From Tomocerus qinae (Eukaryota; Arthropoda; Collembola; Entomobryomorpha; Tomoceridae), in NCBI GenBank assembly GCA_020055645.1, contig CM034547.1, positions 19,011,013 to 19,075,012 of the forward strand: a stretch of 64,000 nt of DNA, in the 5' to 3' direction. Position numbers and translations under genes: made by a program. Below the pieces are notes generated by a model. It did no database searches, was not told where the DNA came from, and worked only from the letters and a program-made list of their open reading frames with translations. This document shows positions 1 through 30,193 of this stretch, in pieces; position 1 is the stretch's first letter; each line of letters starts with the position of its first letter.

Positions 1-881
1 TCGTCATCTTCATAAACCACGCTGAAAAATATCAGAGCACCTACATAGGATAAACTTAAGAAAATTTGAAGAAGCAAGTACACATTGAAGTAGGCATTTT
101 GAAGTCTTCGTACATAACGACGATATAAATCTCCCAAATCGCTGATCCGGAAGCTATTCTGAAATACGATTTAAATGGAAAAAATTAGCGTTCGGTTTTC
201 CATTTCTATGTAACAAATATTTTAAAGCTACTTGACACAGTAAGCCTGAGCCAAGTCAATTATAATGACATGACTCATGACAATGAATATTGAGGCCATG
301 TCATAAAGTGATCGCATCTTTGGGCGTATTTAATTTCTTATACATTCGAAACGCAGAACATTGATAACTCCATTTTCAGGTAACCGATTTCGTAACCTCT
401 AAAAAGAAAACCCTGAAACTAGTCGGAACGTTTCAATTTTCAAGACCACAGAATGAAATCCGTTTCATATGAATTCAGTATTTATATATTTCAAGTTCTT
501 CTCATAATTCATGGAATATTAAATTTTTTGACACGGCCACAGCCACAACAGATTCTCGGAAATAAGTTTGAAAACATGTCCGATTTGTTTTTCCATGGGT
601 TATCAATGTTTTGCACTTCGTGGGAGCAGTCGTCAGCACAATATACGTCTATAGTATATCTTATGGATAAGCACCAAACCAAACAATTAGTAGATACATG
701 AATTTTGGTTTAAAATTACCCGTAGGAAGCTCCATGACCAATTTCTGTCATCGATATGTTGATAATTGTCTGAAGCAGTTTCATTTAATAGTGATATTTG
801 ACTTGCTCTCCTGGAAGAACTGCTGAGAGAATTTCGGGCTAATATTCCAATAGACAGGTTGTCGACACTCATTCTTTCCAT
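1..881 (-). CDS. Probable adenylyl cyclase, N-terminal part (gene runs off left edge)
   Basis: Two coding exons are visible: 720-881 (54 codons, donor GTAATT) and 1-158 (acceptor TTTCAG), joined in phase 0, giving about 106 residues. The ATG at 881 has an in-frame TGA four codons upstream, which supports this start. Residues 1-45 are Ser-rich and look disordered. A basic/aromatic stretch follows (WSWSFLR, then SFRISDLGDLYRRYVRRLQ). A hydrophobic run then begins near residue 77 (VYLLLQIFLSLSYVGALIFF) and looks like a first membrane helix. A short cytosolic tail, a 'LYRRY..RLQ' segment and then a membrane helix is the arrangement at the N-terminus of class III transmembrane adenylyl cyclases, which make cAMP from ATP at the plasma membrane. 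The catalytic domains would lie left of this window, so the family call rests on the N-terminus alone and is tentative. Another multipass membrane protein is possible. Confidence 0.45.
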
Positions 882-3800
882 TGCAATTGTTCACTGGGCA
901 GGCGTTAAGATTCACTGATTATTTAACCGCGCAATAAGTTTCACAGAAATATCTGGTTTTCACCAAACGCACATAAACTCTGTATTTGTAACCAAACAGG
1001 AAGTCTTCATGAACTAAATTCATGATGAAGTTTCTGAATCTCAAACAGTCACAAATCCATTATGTACTTAGGTTAATCATTTAAGATTTTGGATTAGATT
1101 GTAAGGAAACTGCTTTCAATTGCCTTCGTCAAACGTACATATTGTAACTTGTGATGTAAGTATAGACAAATAGCAACCAAGATAGACAGAGTCAAATTCA
1201 TTAAACTAACAGCAAGTAGACGTCTGATTATTTTTCTTGTGCAGCAGACACATACCTGCGTACAGTTTCATATTACTTGATTATTTAATGATTGCAAAGA
1301 GGGAGGTTGGCCTTACTTTCCTTATTAGTGTTCCTATACGTATCCTAACAATATCAGCCAGCGAGGACTTGACATGTTCATCAAATTTTTTTATCTCGAG
1401 TATCGAGTTGGCACTATACACAATGTTTCTAAGCTGTTGACTGCACCATTAAACTACTAGGCAAATTGTAGAGCAACATAGGAGTCAATTCTATCGTATT
1501 AGGTAATAGTAGAGTACCTATACTCACATAAATACAGATATCACGGGACTCAATAAATGCTCAATGCAAACGGATACACTTTTCTTTGCTCTGTTAGTTG
1601 AGTAGACTAAAGACACATTAAATTCCGGTAATGAACACAGCGTTGAAATGTTATTGTTCCTCTCCTTATATCTCAACCCCCGAACTGGATCTCTTGAAGA
1701 TTTAGATAACTCATGAATCATACACAAATTATTCTGAGCACACGTCTATATTTAATCTACATGCACTCTGCACGTAACAATTATTTTGGAATACTGACTG
1801 ACGATGATTTGCAATCAAAACTGCCAGCTTGGTTCAAGTTTTCATCTATATGCACGAGAGGATGTGTATTGTTAAAATGCTTTTGTAATAGTCTCCCACT
1901 CACACCCACTAGAATTCACTTTAAAAAGGCACTGGAAACGGGTTAAAACAACCAAGAATTCCCCGGAAAGAACCAGAGTACTGAAAAACAATAAATAAAT
2001 CACTGATAACGTCTTGACAAATATACATAATAGCAATATACAGGTAATTTGTGGAGGATTTATCACATATTCGTGAAACAGGTGTATAAAAGAATAAATA
2101 TGCAATGCGCTGCAACTTTAGTACACTTTTACATATACCTGTATCATAATAGTGTACTACGCATATACAAAAGTTTATGTACTACAAACTAAACATTTTT
2201 CTTAAATACAATAAACTTTTGATTTCATATACATAGGTGCCTGACTAGCCTGACTGTTTAGGATATTGCATTTTAAGTACCGTAAATAGATAATGTTGAT
2301 GTTGATACAAAATACTATGTATACCTTTTCCTCCTGACCGAGTTCTCTAGTACTTAGAATATAACACTACAATGCGATGCACAAGTTGTATAGGGATAAA
2401 TTTAGATATTATATTATGACGGTTCCACAAGGTGATACATTTATTTTGAACTATAATAGACAGACTCTACTACAAACGTCAGTAAGCTAGGTAAACACTA
2501 AATACCAACCGTTACCTGCCGATAGTACACAGAGGGTCGTTTCGTTACATAGCCTATTTGTAATATAATTCCTCGTCAAATATTTGAATGATTTCTACCA
2601 TGCAATCTCTACAACAATGTTTCCAATGCTTTTAAAAATCTGAATTATTTGATTGAAATTGAATGCATAGTCACTAGTCACTTCATTCAACAACTTAAAT
2701 GCCCTTCCACTAGATGCAACAAGAAATGGGTTTCTCTATAAAAAATATTGCATGCCTCGGCAAATTACTTACTTTTTTCCACAGTTATCACACAGCACAT
2801 TTTAATTAGTCTAACAATTATATAATAAATAAGACACTGATAGCAATGGTTACGTAATTGTATGCTAAATAGTATTCTGCTTAACCAACTGCACTTCTCT
2901 TCGGTCTCTCTGTGTACATTTACTAAACAAATAACCAAAATGAAGCATACCAATGTGTATTTAATGAAAATGTAGCCCCTACTGTCTGCAGACTGAGAGT
3001 AACCTGTAACCTTAAAGGACAAACCATTCAGAGAAGTTAGGTAGGGAGGTGGCAAAGTACTATTGTAATTTGTATTGATATGTACACGCATACCTTTGCC
3101 TACATGACAATTAAATTACATTACATGTACCTATACCTACACTGAGAGAAATGATTTGCTTTTGGTGGAAGTATACATCACTGCACTTCTCCTACTCCTC
3201 TCTGACCACTCAATACCCACAAGATTTTTGAGAGATCTGTCTAATGTTCTAAGAATGTATTTACTTTATGTACTAGATGAATAATAAAGCACTATCTAAG
3301 AAAACAACTATATTTGACAAGGCCAAACAATGCGAGATCCACCATACTTCGTCTGCAATGCCACCACCTAATCCACGGTACCAATGCAATGTAAAAATAA
3401 TGTACTTAAGCTGTGTGCAGTATCAGTGAATTAAATACATTGAACATTTGGTACTTCTTACCCTACTTAGGCTTTTCTCCTCCTTTATCCTGACAGAGAA
3501 ATAAAAGTTTTAACACTTGTTCACACAGAGGAAAATCTTTAATGAAGTTCCGATCCCAGATTTTCTGCATGCCCGTAGGCACTTGAGTTATTAATTGATG
3601 TAGCCTAGAAAGCTTTCATCAGAAACTGTTTGAAAACTTGGCAATGCTTAAAAGAGCATCGATTTTATCCCTAAAAATTATTGTGATATGATTATTATGT
3701 GATATGGAGATTTCTGATTACCCACGTTCCTGTGCTGATGATAGAACTACTTGCTATTTATTACATGCTAAATTTATTACATCAAAAATATGCTCACTCC

Positions 3801-5540
3801 TGAGTTTACTTATTGTGTACTCTGCCGGTGATCACGATCGATACGAAACTGATCAGAGTTTCTGATAATAAACTTTTAACTTTGAGGTAAGTTATATCAT
3901 GTTATTTTATAGGGATTAATTTTTATACGTTTGCAGTTACGTCATCCAGGGTGAGACTACGCTTTCTGTATTGTGTGAGTTTATGTAGCTATATACAGCA
4001 TAATTGCTTGTCGAAATTGCATTTATTTGACACAGATAATTGTAATTGTACCGTTAAATGGTTGATTCTTCGTATCTCCAGTTTTGTAGAATATTGAGCC
4101 ATTGGTATTTATAGAGACAATGAGATTCATTAAGCCATTAATATTAAATTGGTAATTTATTTTTCCACATCTGGAGAATAAAGGTCTTCAAATTAGTGTT
4201 GAATTTGTTTTGATCAGAGTATGTACCGTTGGCAAAATTGGCCAATCACGAGATCACGAATGATTTCCACGAACTAATAAAATGTTAACCAGTTATGAAT
4301 TGTTCTCTTCTGATAGAGTAATAAACATGACTGTTTAAGTGCAACGAGCACGTTTAACACGACAGTATAAATTCAATTAAAACTGTTGTAGAGCAGTAGT
4401 GCAGTATGTAATTTATGTATAAATTAAAATAACGTGTGTTCTACGTAACAATTGAAGCAAATGTTCCGTCACCTCAGTTCCAGTTTGATAGTACAACAAA
4501 AAAAACGCAAAAACGCATAATGTGTAATAAAATACATCATTTGTCCACACCAAATTAGAACTATATGTGAGATATGCCACTACAATGCCCAGTACCCTAC
4601 CCTGTAATCAATTGATTTCGGAACATCATACTGTACATTATCGATAAATGTGTCAATTTTTATCTTTTCAGCATATCTTGATACTACTATCTATAATAGG
4701 ACTATCCAAATGGAAAATGAATGAGACTGAATTTTCTTGTAACTGTGTTCACTTATTCGCTACAAATTAACTAACAACCAGGCACAAAATACACATTATC
4801 AATCACGTTAATCACGTAATACATAACATGAGTAGTCAGCTTTTGGTATGTACAATGTCATGTGGTATGTATGTAGTGGTATGTAGTGTGGTGTGACGCA
4901 ACAAAAATTATGACAGCAAAAATTATAACAATGATAAACTTTTAGGCAAATATTCATTCATTAATAAAAAACACGATTACTGCTATTGTAATGTAGTAAA
5001 TACCACTGCAATATTAAATTACTGTATAAGTCTCATTAGATACGCTGGGAACTCCACGAATTCTGATTCATCAAACTTTATAAAGTAAACTACCGGTACT
5101 ACAAATATTCCCTGTGATAGATTACAAAAGAGGTATATCTTTTGGAATCGAACCTTTGACGTTGACGGAATATCTGAAGCTAACTGAACTGAAGTACCGA
5201 TAAATTATTTTCTTCATTGACCTAAATGGATAGATTTAATGGTCCCTATAACGGGCACATGCTAAAATGTAGACTTATAAACTAAGGCAATTCGAGAGAT
5301 TCAAAAATTAAAAATTAATTAGTATCAAATCATAATTAATTTAAAACAAATATGATTGTTTATGTTTTTATATTTTACCCAAAGAAAACTCAAAAATTGG
5401 TAAATGCGATTTTATAACTATAAATGAACGTATTATTTACTAGCTAACTAAAAGAACTAAAAGATCCAAGATAGCGATGAAGTATTATTTTATACATAGA
5501 AGTCGTCAGACAAAATACAGTGCCATTAATATAACCTAAC
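882..5540. other. Intergenic region with no supportable gene
   Basis: This AT-rich stretch separates the head of the cyclase-like gene from the 3' end of NOP2. The longest open frames (for example 108 codons at 2765-3091 on the minus strand) have no recognisable motif or splice context. The cyclase promoter should lie just above 881, but no convincing core element could be assigned. The only structured sequence noticed is the short imperfect tandem repeat near 4845-4896. Confidence 0.6.
4845..4896. repeat. Imperfect TGGTATGTA tandem repeat
   Basis: TGGTATGT recurs at short irregular spacing, followed by GTGTGGTGTG. Just before it TAATCACGT-like units repeat (4801-4818), and just after it two copies of an ACAAAAATTAT/GCAAAAATTAT unit follow. 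It looks like a decayed simple repeat with no coding potential. Confidence 0.55.
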
Positions 5541-5546
5541 CTTGAT

Positions 5547-5552
5547 TTTATT
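5547..5552 (-). terminator. Poly(A) signal AATAAA of NOP2
   Basis: A canonical AATAAA on the minus strand lies about 45 bases past the NOP2 stop codon, implying a very short 3' UTR. Confidence 0.6.
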
Positions 5553-5596
5553 ATAACGGTAGATCAAAAGGACATAAAATATACTTTTACTAAACT

Positions 5597-7987
5597 CTAA
5601 GTAGTTTTCTTCTTCTCTTTCTTTGCAAGCTTTTGAGCTTTTCTTTTCATCGCCTTTGTTGCCGACTCATCTTCTTCTAAAACTTCTTCTTGAGAATTAT
5701 CTTCAACATTATTTGACGAAACTGGAATGGAATTACTGAATTTTTTCAATTTTGCTACGAAGAACCCATCCATATTATGGGTATGAGGATAAAATCGTCT
5801 GGTCAAGTTTAATGATGGATGAAACCTAAACAGACCATGAAATAAATAATTAATAATCTTCCTTAGTGGTAAACATAAACACAAACAGAAATCGATGCAA
5901 TGAGCAACTACAAATAGGCATTTCAGCAAATAACGTCTTTTGAACAACATAATAATATAAATTAATTTACCTCTTGTCTTGCATATGCGTAAATCCTGGT
6001 GTTCCAAAATCTAGTCCAGTTGATACCAATTTGACATTTCGTTTACTTAGAGCATAATTGACAACTGCTTCATTTTCATCTGGCTATAAGAAGGAAATCA
6101 CTAGTTTTCAATAATTGACTGACTCATTTAATGTAGTAAGGGCAATAATATTTAAAACCTTACTAGAATAGAACAAGTAGAATACACTAAGTATCCTCCC
6201 GTTTTCGACTGAGCATCTAAACAATCAATGGCTGTTATTATTAATTCTTTTTGCTTTGTAGCATTGCGCTGAATATCCTTTGCATCTCTTTGGGACTTTG
6301 TCGACGCATCTTTAGAAATAACACCAGTTCCAGAACATGGAGCATCCAATAAAATTCTGTCAAAGTTTTTCATCATTTCGCTCAACTTCCGTCCGTCATA
6401 TGAGCAAATTACAGAGTTTCTGACACCCATACGATGAAAATTGCCAATAAGAGATTTGGCTCGTTCTTTCTTAATTTCATTAGCGAAAAGAACTCCCGTG
6501 TTCTTCATAATGGCGGCTGAAAAATAAAAATTCATTTTAAATTACAAATTGCAGAAACGAAAACATAACATAAATATTTACTTAAAAACTGTTCCAGTTA
6601 ATGTTATACTTTTTAAGTTAAGCACTATAAAAATTATGCGCATTACCAATATGCGTTGACTTTCCTCCGGGCGCAGCGCACATATCCAAAATTCTTTCAT
6701 TTTCTTTTGGTTCCAGTGCCATTACGGGTAAAAAACTAGCCGCACCTTGCAGCAGATAGTGTCCAGCAAGGTATTCAGGTGTTGCCCCTACAGGGACTTG
6801 CGAGGAGTAAATGACTAATCCAACTTTAGACCATTTTCCAATTGGATCCAAATTCACACCTCGAGAAATCAATGATTGGGCTAATTCTTTTCGTCTTGTT
6901 TTCAAAGTGTTAGTTCTAATAGTAGTAGGTCTAGGTGCCTCATTAGCTTCCAAGAAATCTAGCAGCTCTCCCAAAGGAAATATTTGCATTATACGGTCCA
7001 TGAGATAATCGTTATAACCAAAAGACTGGCAAAGATCTTTAAGCAAGAGTTCAGTGTATTCGGACCGACTCCTATAGTTATAAAGATCCACATAAGAATT
7101 AAGTACCAATCATAGTATTATAAAAGTATGTCGAATACTAATAATTAATAACATAATAATATGTTAAACTAAATTATACTTTGTACTTGCCTGTTTTCAT
7201 CCCTTTTATTTTTGAAATCTAGAAGAATACTGATAACTTCACGAATTCTGTGATCTATTTCTTTTCTATCATAGACTTCCGTTTCATTCTCTTCGTCTGG
7301 GAAAACAAACTTTTCTGAATCCGCAATCTGTGAAGCTAACTCTGCAGTAGAACGTTCCCTGTAAAGAAAATATATCATCATTTTGTATAATAAGATATTG
7401 TTACTTTTTTCATTTTCATAACCGTTGACCGTGTTGCACATTTAAATAGATTAAACCAGGATTTCATAAATGACTTACTGGACTTTTCTTAATTTTTGTC
7501 TTATTTTCTCAGCTTGCTTTTCTATAGGCAAAAGATTGTCATCAGACTCATTTCCATCAGATTTTTCTGCATCGGACTTGTCGTCTGCATCGAACTCATC
7601 TTCTATCAGCTCGTCGTAATCGTCATCAGCATCAAGATCAAGAGCAGAAGGTTCATCATTGTCATTAAGGTCAACATCGGCATCGCTGTTATATTCCATT
7701 TCAACGTCACTTTCATCAGAACGGGGAATAATCTTGTCATTTACAGATTTTTTTGGCTTCTTATTTGCGAATGTAGACTTGTTTTTAACTGGAGTCAACC
7801 AATCGCTGTTGTCGTCGGAAAATGATTTATTGATTTCCACTTTTTTCTCCTTTGGTGGTCTTCTCTTTCTATTATTATCCCTTCTAACAATCTTTTTGTC
7901 TTGGATGAAAGTCGGTGCTGGTTGCTTTCTAGCTTTCCTACCAGGGCCTTTCTTAGGCTTTTCAGCCCAATCGACTTTCCTTCCCAT
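5597..7987 (-). CDS. NOP2: NOP2/NSUN1, 25S/28S rRNA (cytosine-C5)-methyltransferase
   Basis: Nucleolar SAM-dependent methyltransferase that places m5C on large-subunit rRNA and is needed for 60S assembly. Coding exons, in order of translation: 7479-7987, 7191-7358, 6647-7071, 6164-6516, 5971-6083, 5597-5825. These total 1797 bases and 598 residues, close to the roughly 618 of yeast Nop2 and shorter than the human protein. The N-terminus (MGRK...GPGRKARKQ) and following Lys/Arg runs resemble nucleolar localisation signals. Residues about 88-155 are an acidic Asp/Glu/Ser tract. The core has EFLEANE-type pre-motif sequence, the SAM loop [12 protein letters not shown] (about 355-366), and both NSUN cysteines: DAPCSGTGV (Cys about 428) and TCSILPDENE (Cys about 482). 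It ends with [26 protein letters not shown] and a Lys-rich tail. Intron 2 uses a GC donor (AACAG/GCAAGT). An acceptor-like TTTTTTACAG just before the ATG suggests an additional non-coding 5' exon. All catalytic residues are intact. Confidence 0.95.
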
Positions 7988-7999
7988 TTCTGATCTGTA

Positions 8000-10900
8000 A
8001 AAAATTTAACATAATTTAGGATTTAGGAAGATCAATCGAATTACAAAAAATTAAACTAATGTTTTTAGAGTTACCCGTTTACGTTTCTTTTTCCCACATA
8101 CAAAACATGCGTAAACATAAGGAGAAATACAAAAAATTTACCTTTGTTGTAAACCGACAAGTGGCAACAGAGGAATATATGTCGAGTTTTGAAGTTGTTT
8201 TTTTCCAAAATCCAAAAAGTTGACGAAGAATTAATGAAGAATTGAAGAATATTTTTACCAATTTGCGTAGAATTTGCCCACGTTTGGTTTACCACGTTGA
8301 GGATTTAAATTTTCCGCCTCCTTTGGATTACTTGATACCTTATTACAGCCTTGTATAAAGAAGTATGCATATAAACAGAAGAACACGCACGAGTATGGGA
8401 ACCCAAGTTGTCTCACATACACATACTGTGTATGCTTGTAGGGAGATGTAAGAGTAAAAATGAGTATGCAGTGTTTATGAATTTATGAGTTTTAATTAGC
8501 ATAGAAATTATTATGTGCACTAAAAACTGTTAGCTTAGTCCATCCGATGTATGCACAGTTTACTATTTTTGTGTCTATTTTACTTTACAAGAAGTAATAC
8601 AAATTATGTGGTTTACCTATACACATAAATACTCATACATGTGTATTAATGGGCAAAGTGATACATACGGTCACCCTCTCTCTGTGCCCTAACTGTGCTG
8701 TTCAGCCTGTTCACTCTAAAATTTTAATTTTAAGTACACTTCTCTACTCTCTACCTTAAAAATGAACCATAGAATTGTATTCTGAGCTTATTTTTAAAAT
8801 TGAATGATACACTTTCTATTGACATGCAATCTTTCGATAGATTTTTACAATATGAATTTGAAGGTGTTAAAGTATTATTATCCATATTAGAGCTAAAGGC
8901 CTACGTAAATGTTCTACTTGTAATAATTATGACATATGGGCATGTGATTTCACCGTGTCTTTGTTTGTCGCAGTTGATTCTACTATTTTGATCATCCTTT
9001 TATTGAATTTTAGAAATGTATCAGTATATCTATCACTAAAGCCTTTCTAAGTCTTCACATACTTCAAATTGTAGTTATTTTAGTTTCATTATTATATATT
9101 GTACATTAAAACAAAATACAATATAAACGAAACAGTGTATGAGTAAGTGAGTAAGAGTCATTTTGTAGTTTTGTTTTGGGCATAGGGTACGTCTATTAAT
9201 GGGTGTAGATACGATCTTACGTGCTAATCAGAACGTTGGTAACTTTCAATTTCCATGAAGTTAACATGCAAGATGTTTATCGTCGTATCGCACCTTAATA
9301 TCCCTAAATTTAGAAAGATGAAGCCGAGCAAAGTCAAAATTGCAGGTTTGACAGTTAATTTTTTTGTGCTGAGATCATTCCGGGTGTTCTCAGTTTTCTT
9401 TCTTCACTTGAAACAACGATTCAACGAATAGCTGACAAGTACTTATAATATGACCGAAGCAAGTGTAATGCTAGAATAGATTACCTAAGATGTTCAAGAG
9501 AAAAGTAGGCACATATACAGATACAGATAAGACTCGCTTAAAGTGGTCTATAGAAATATATTTGCGTCTTATACAGTGCCGATATAGTATCTATATAGCA
9601 TAACTGACTCCATTCGATCTCATCCCTCGGCACTGCTAATATGGATCTTTATTATATCTACTATTACACGATTACAACTAAAGGGACGCACATAGCACAG
9701 AAAAACTAGTAAAGCTTTTAGTTGCATATAGAGTAGTTTCCATATAGTGTAATATTCAGTGCACATAATAATAGTCTTGTCTACAGATGCAGATGCAATA
9801 AGGCTTTTACTCAAAGCAAAGGGTTTAAAGAAAACCAAAGAAATAAGCTACTAGTGGGTATAGTGGATATAACCATAAAAATGAAGACAGTTCTCTTTCA
9901 TCTTGAATCTTTAGTCAACCAAGCCAAAGAAAACCATGCTCACTCTTTATTTCCAGCATGAATGAATAATGCACAGTTCAGTTTCAGCTCACGTTCACTT
10001 AAAAGAAAAGTATAAGGCTAGTTGTACATGTAAAAAGTTATTACAGCCTTGGTTTTTGAGAATTTTTTGTCACGGGCCATCATATCAGACTGTGTGCCAT
10101 CCGAAAAATCTACCCTCATAACATAACCCAGATCACCTTTACAAGTCTCCAACAATTTCCACAACAACATAGCAAAACAAGCTAAAGACACAAGATCTAG
10201 AATTTCTGGGAGCCTGTATGCTACACAGTGAAAACAAGCAAAGAACTATGTAACGAAAACATGTAGAGTAGGTACTGCTACACAACTCTTCTATAATAAC
10301 CTTTTATTTTTATCAGCATCTCAGATTGTTCGGGCCTATTCCCTTAAATTATGACTCACAATATTATCCAAATGTTCTTATTAGTTACTGTAGGTATTCG
10401 ATTTTACATTCTGCAATTTAAGAATGAAAACTACATGACGAACTACATAATACACATGGGATTAGTAACTAGTATTGCACATGCATTGGTGAAGATTCAT
10501 CTATATATTCTTATAGGTATTATCTCTCGTCACACCAAGTCTGCATATCATGAGAGAGAATTACATATAATTGATTTGAATTTGGGAATATAATGTATGT
10601 ATAATCTTTTACCATGATTTACTTTAAGCGTAATAGTAATAGAATTCTACAGATTGTGGAGTCAGTGGCATGTTAAATGGAGTTAACGCATGCACACCAC
10701 ACGTTTGTTCGAACAATAAGATATCAACGAAGTAACTACAAGCACCTACATACTATGTATGTCATAAATATTTTTGACATTATTTGTTGTATATGATCTT
10801 GTTAATTGCGTGAGATTTATTGGCAATTTTTGAAAAAACCATGTGTAACTAGAAGGAGTAGTAAACAGTAAATAATGAAAAAGGAACTAACGTTTTCTAT

Positions 10901-12030
10901 TTTTACAATTATTAAGCAATACTGAATATACCTTATCGTTCTTTTGTGCCCAGGTTAAATCAATGCTACCGAAACTATATAGTATTACATTACTGGTATA
11001 AAGTGCAATTTAAATTAGTAATTAAGTATCTCAGGGTCCATTCTGTCCATAATTTTATAATATCACTTCACTGCAACAAATTTCAGCAATGGATCGGTCT
11101 ATATAATATCTGTTCATATTGTTATAACCTCAAATAATGATTATGTGTAAATATATTTTAATAATTTTGGCTATCAGGTAATTTATTATCTGTAACATTT
11201 CACCCAACATCATGGAGAAATGTAATTAATTTTCCAGAGATATTGTTAACACGTATATTATTGAAGGCATTTCCGTGCATATTTTATGCTCTTTTCTGTA
11301 TACTCAACTGTATACTACATACTAAACACTAATTACAAACTTTACTAACTATGCAATGTGAACGAATCTGTCTGAAAATTTTTTAGTATACTGTTAAACA
11401 CACAACTACAAGATGTGAGATTATTGAACTGTTAAACAGAATGTTCGTTAATACCATCTAATTTACCTGACTGGAACAATCATTCTATTTACATTTGTGG
11501 ATTACCATTACTTACATAGTATAGTTAAACATCATCATGAGTACAAAAGCGTACATAGGCATTTATTTTTAATAGCGACCTATTTGGACAACGGGATAAC
11601 TAATTAAAAGGTAATTGCAGACAGGAGACAGTTGAACACATATAGTACTTCCTTATAATGAAATGGGATGGATAGCAGTGTGGATCATAAAGGTAATGAT
11701 ATATTTGATGCATCTGATAAATTGAACTTTTAAAACCAAGCTAGAGTTGCATGACAATGTGAACAGTGAATTACGTCATGCAAAAATTTTATAGAGAACT
11801 CAATAAAAGTTTCTGTGAAAATATATTCATTAGAAATGATTAGACGAAGTATCCACAGTTAAATTAAATTGTTCAAGCATTGAATACATATATTATGTGT
11901 ATTTTTCACTTATTCAATACATAGTAATGCAATAAACTATTGATTCTATACCTTATGCCAGACCAGGTCAGAGTAATTAAAACGAAACGCAGACATCAAA
12001 TTGGCCAACATTTATTACTACAGCTGATAA
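8000..12030. other. Intergenic region between NOP2 and FoxF
   Basis: This holds the NOP2 5' flank. A possible non-coding first exon ends near 8142 (minus, CAAAG/GTAAAT). Further right the FoxF 3' UTR begins. Open frames here are short and unconserved in appearance (for example 80 codons at 10351-10593). No RNA gene or mobile element was recognised. Confidence 0.55.
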
Positions 12031-12041
12031 TTATGTCGCTT

Positions 12042-12047
12042 TTTATT
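12042..12047 (-). terminator. Candidate poly(A) signal of FoxF
   Basis: This is the first AATAAA met on the minus strand downstream of the FoxF stop (stop at 12680-12682), giving a 3' UTR of roughly 0.65 kb. A second AATAAA lies at 12011-12016 and could be used instead. Confidence 0.45.
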
Positions 12048-12679
12048 AATAGAGTAATATGCCTAAGTAATACCCCTAGAACTAGGTTACGGATAAAAGG
12101 TAGACTTTAGGACTCCTGATACTCCTAAGTACATTTAATTTATGTTATTCAAGATTTAAATAGAAAAATTGATAACAACGAAATAAAATAGATAGTAGAA
12201 TAAGTATGTTGTATACATTTATCACGGTGGTTATAGTACATTATATATTATACTAAAGATATACATACTAAATATATGACAATGTTGTGTTGTGTGATCG
12301 AGTTCACTTCTTTCAATACACCACCAGGGACTATTGACGTAATACATAGCAAAAGCGAACTTCTTTTATACTACTAATAAAAGAATTTGCTTCACAGTTC
12401 GAGTTCACACAATTGGTACCCAGCAAATGTACTAAATTAAATGTGACTATTTAAACTGCGACTTAAAAACTTTGTAAGCTACATGTGCAATTTACATGAT
12501 TGGCTTTACATAATATTATTAGAATTATCTGTACTTAAGAATTTTATCCTAGTGTAAAATTAAAATGGTGCGTAGTACAAGGCTACTACTCTCCGTGAGG
12601 TTGGAGCGTATCTGCCAGAGTTAGATAGTTCTTCCCCTATACTAAAGAAAACTTCCACAAGAATCAAAAGAAAACAAGA

Positions 12680-29374
<16,695 letters not shown>

Positions 29375-30193
29375 ATGGGATCGTTTCAAAGTGTAAGTGT
29401 AAATAAAATGGTATTTTTTCTCAAAATTTAAAAGCTTGTATTGATTATAATTAGCATACCCAGTGGTGTTTTAATAGAAGTACGTATTTTAATTTTCATC
29501 ATTGTGATTTTTGTTCTAGAAAACGAAGGTTTTGAAGCGAAATAGTGCAAAATCTGATTTATCTACACATGGTATTCAGAATAGAAGTATATCAAATATT
29601 TTTCTCGGAGACACAAGGAATCCACCAATTTTACCGGAATCTCCCGTTCTTGGACTGACTTGCAATCACATTTTCGTAAATTCTGTTTAATTTTATAAAT
29701 TAAAATACCAATAAGTTATGTAAATTCACAGTATTTTACAATTTTTCTTTTTCTTCATTCTTAGCTAAAAGCGAAAGGTGGTCATCCTTTGTGTTCCAAG
29801 TGTGGCTGCGTCATTAGCTCTCCAAAAGAAGTTCTAAAAAGAATCAGTTCCGAAAACAAAAGAAAAGAAGAACTCAAATTAAAAGTTAAAGCTCAAATTA
29901 ATATGTTGGAAAACGAAAGAAACAATCGCATTTCGATCCAAGGACAAGGAAATGAAGAAACGTTTCCTGACAGTTTTATTGAATATCCTCCTATCGAACC
30001 TGGTCTCATTCCACTTGATTCACTTCCACTACATTTTAATCGCGAATCTGAATCTGGAGGTGGTTACCAACTTCGACCAAATCTGAAAACTATACAAGAG
30101 GAAGAATACTTCTTAGATAAATCCAAGCCACAATTCATGACAATCAGAAGTGGAAGACCAAAAGGTCAGTCATCATTACACAATGAATTTTAA
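29375..30193 (+). CDS. Uncharacterised 200-residue protein with a Cys/His cluster
   Basis: Family not recognised. The model has three exons: 29375-29392 (18 bases, MGSFQS, donor GTAAGT), 29520-29675 (acceptor TTCTAG, donor GTAAAT) and 29765-30193 (acceptor TTCTTAG). All junctions are phase 0, giving 200 residues. The short N-terminal exon starts with Met-Gly and has Ser at position 6, compatible with N-myristoylation. Residues about 52-72 hold a possible metal-binding cluster: TCNH, then 11 residues on HPLCSKCGC. A charged Lys/Glu segment that may be helical follows (about 80-105), then a Pro/Glu-rich linker and a basic tail with GRPKG, a sequence like an AT-hook core. It is the only plus-strand gene in the window and sits between FoxF and the CTH-like gene. 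Exon 3 is well supported by its open frame and acceptor. Exon 1 is the least certain part. Confidence 0.6.

Noticed and set aside
2765..3091. 108-codon frame, minus strand
   Set aside because: Cys/Ile/Tyr-rich composition typical of AT-rich noise; no motif or exon partner.
5144..5154. GGTTCGATTCC on the minus strand, resembling a tRNA B box
   Set aside because: The flanking bases do not form a T-arm stem beyond two pairs, and no acceptor stem, anticodon arm or A box could be found around it.
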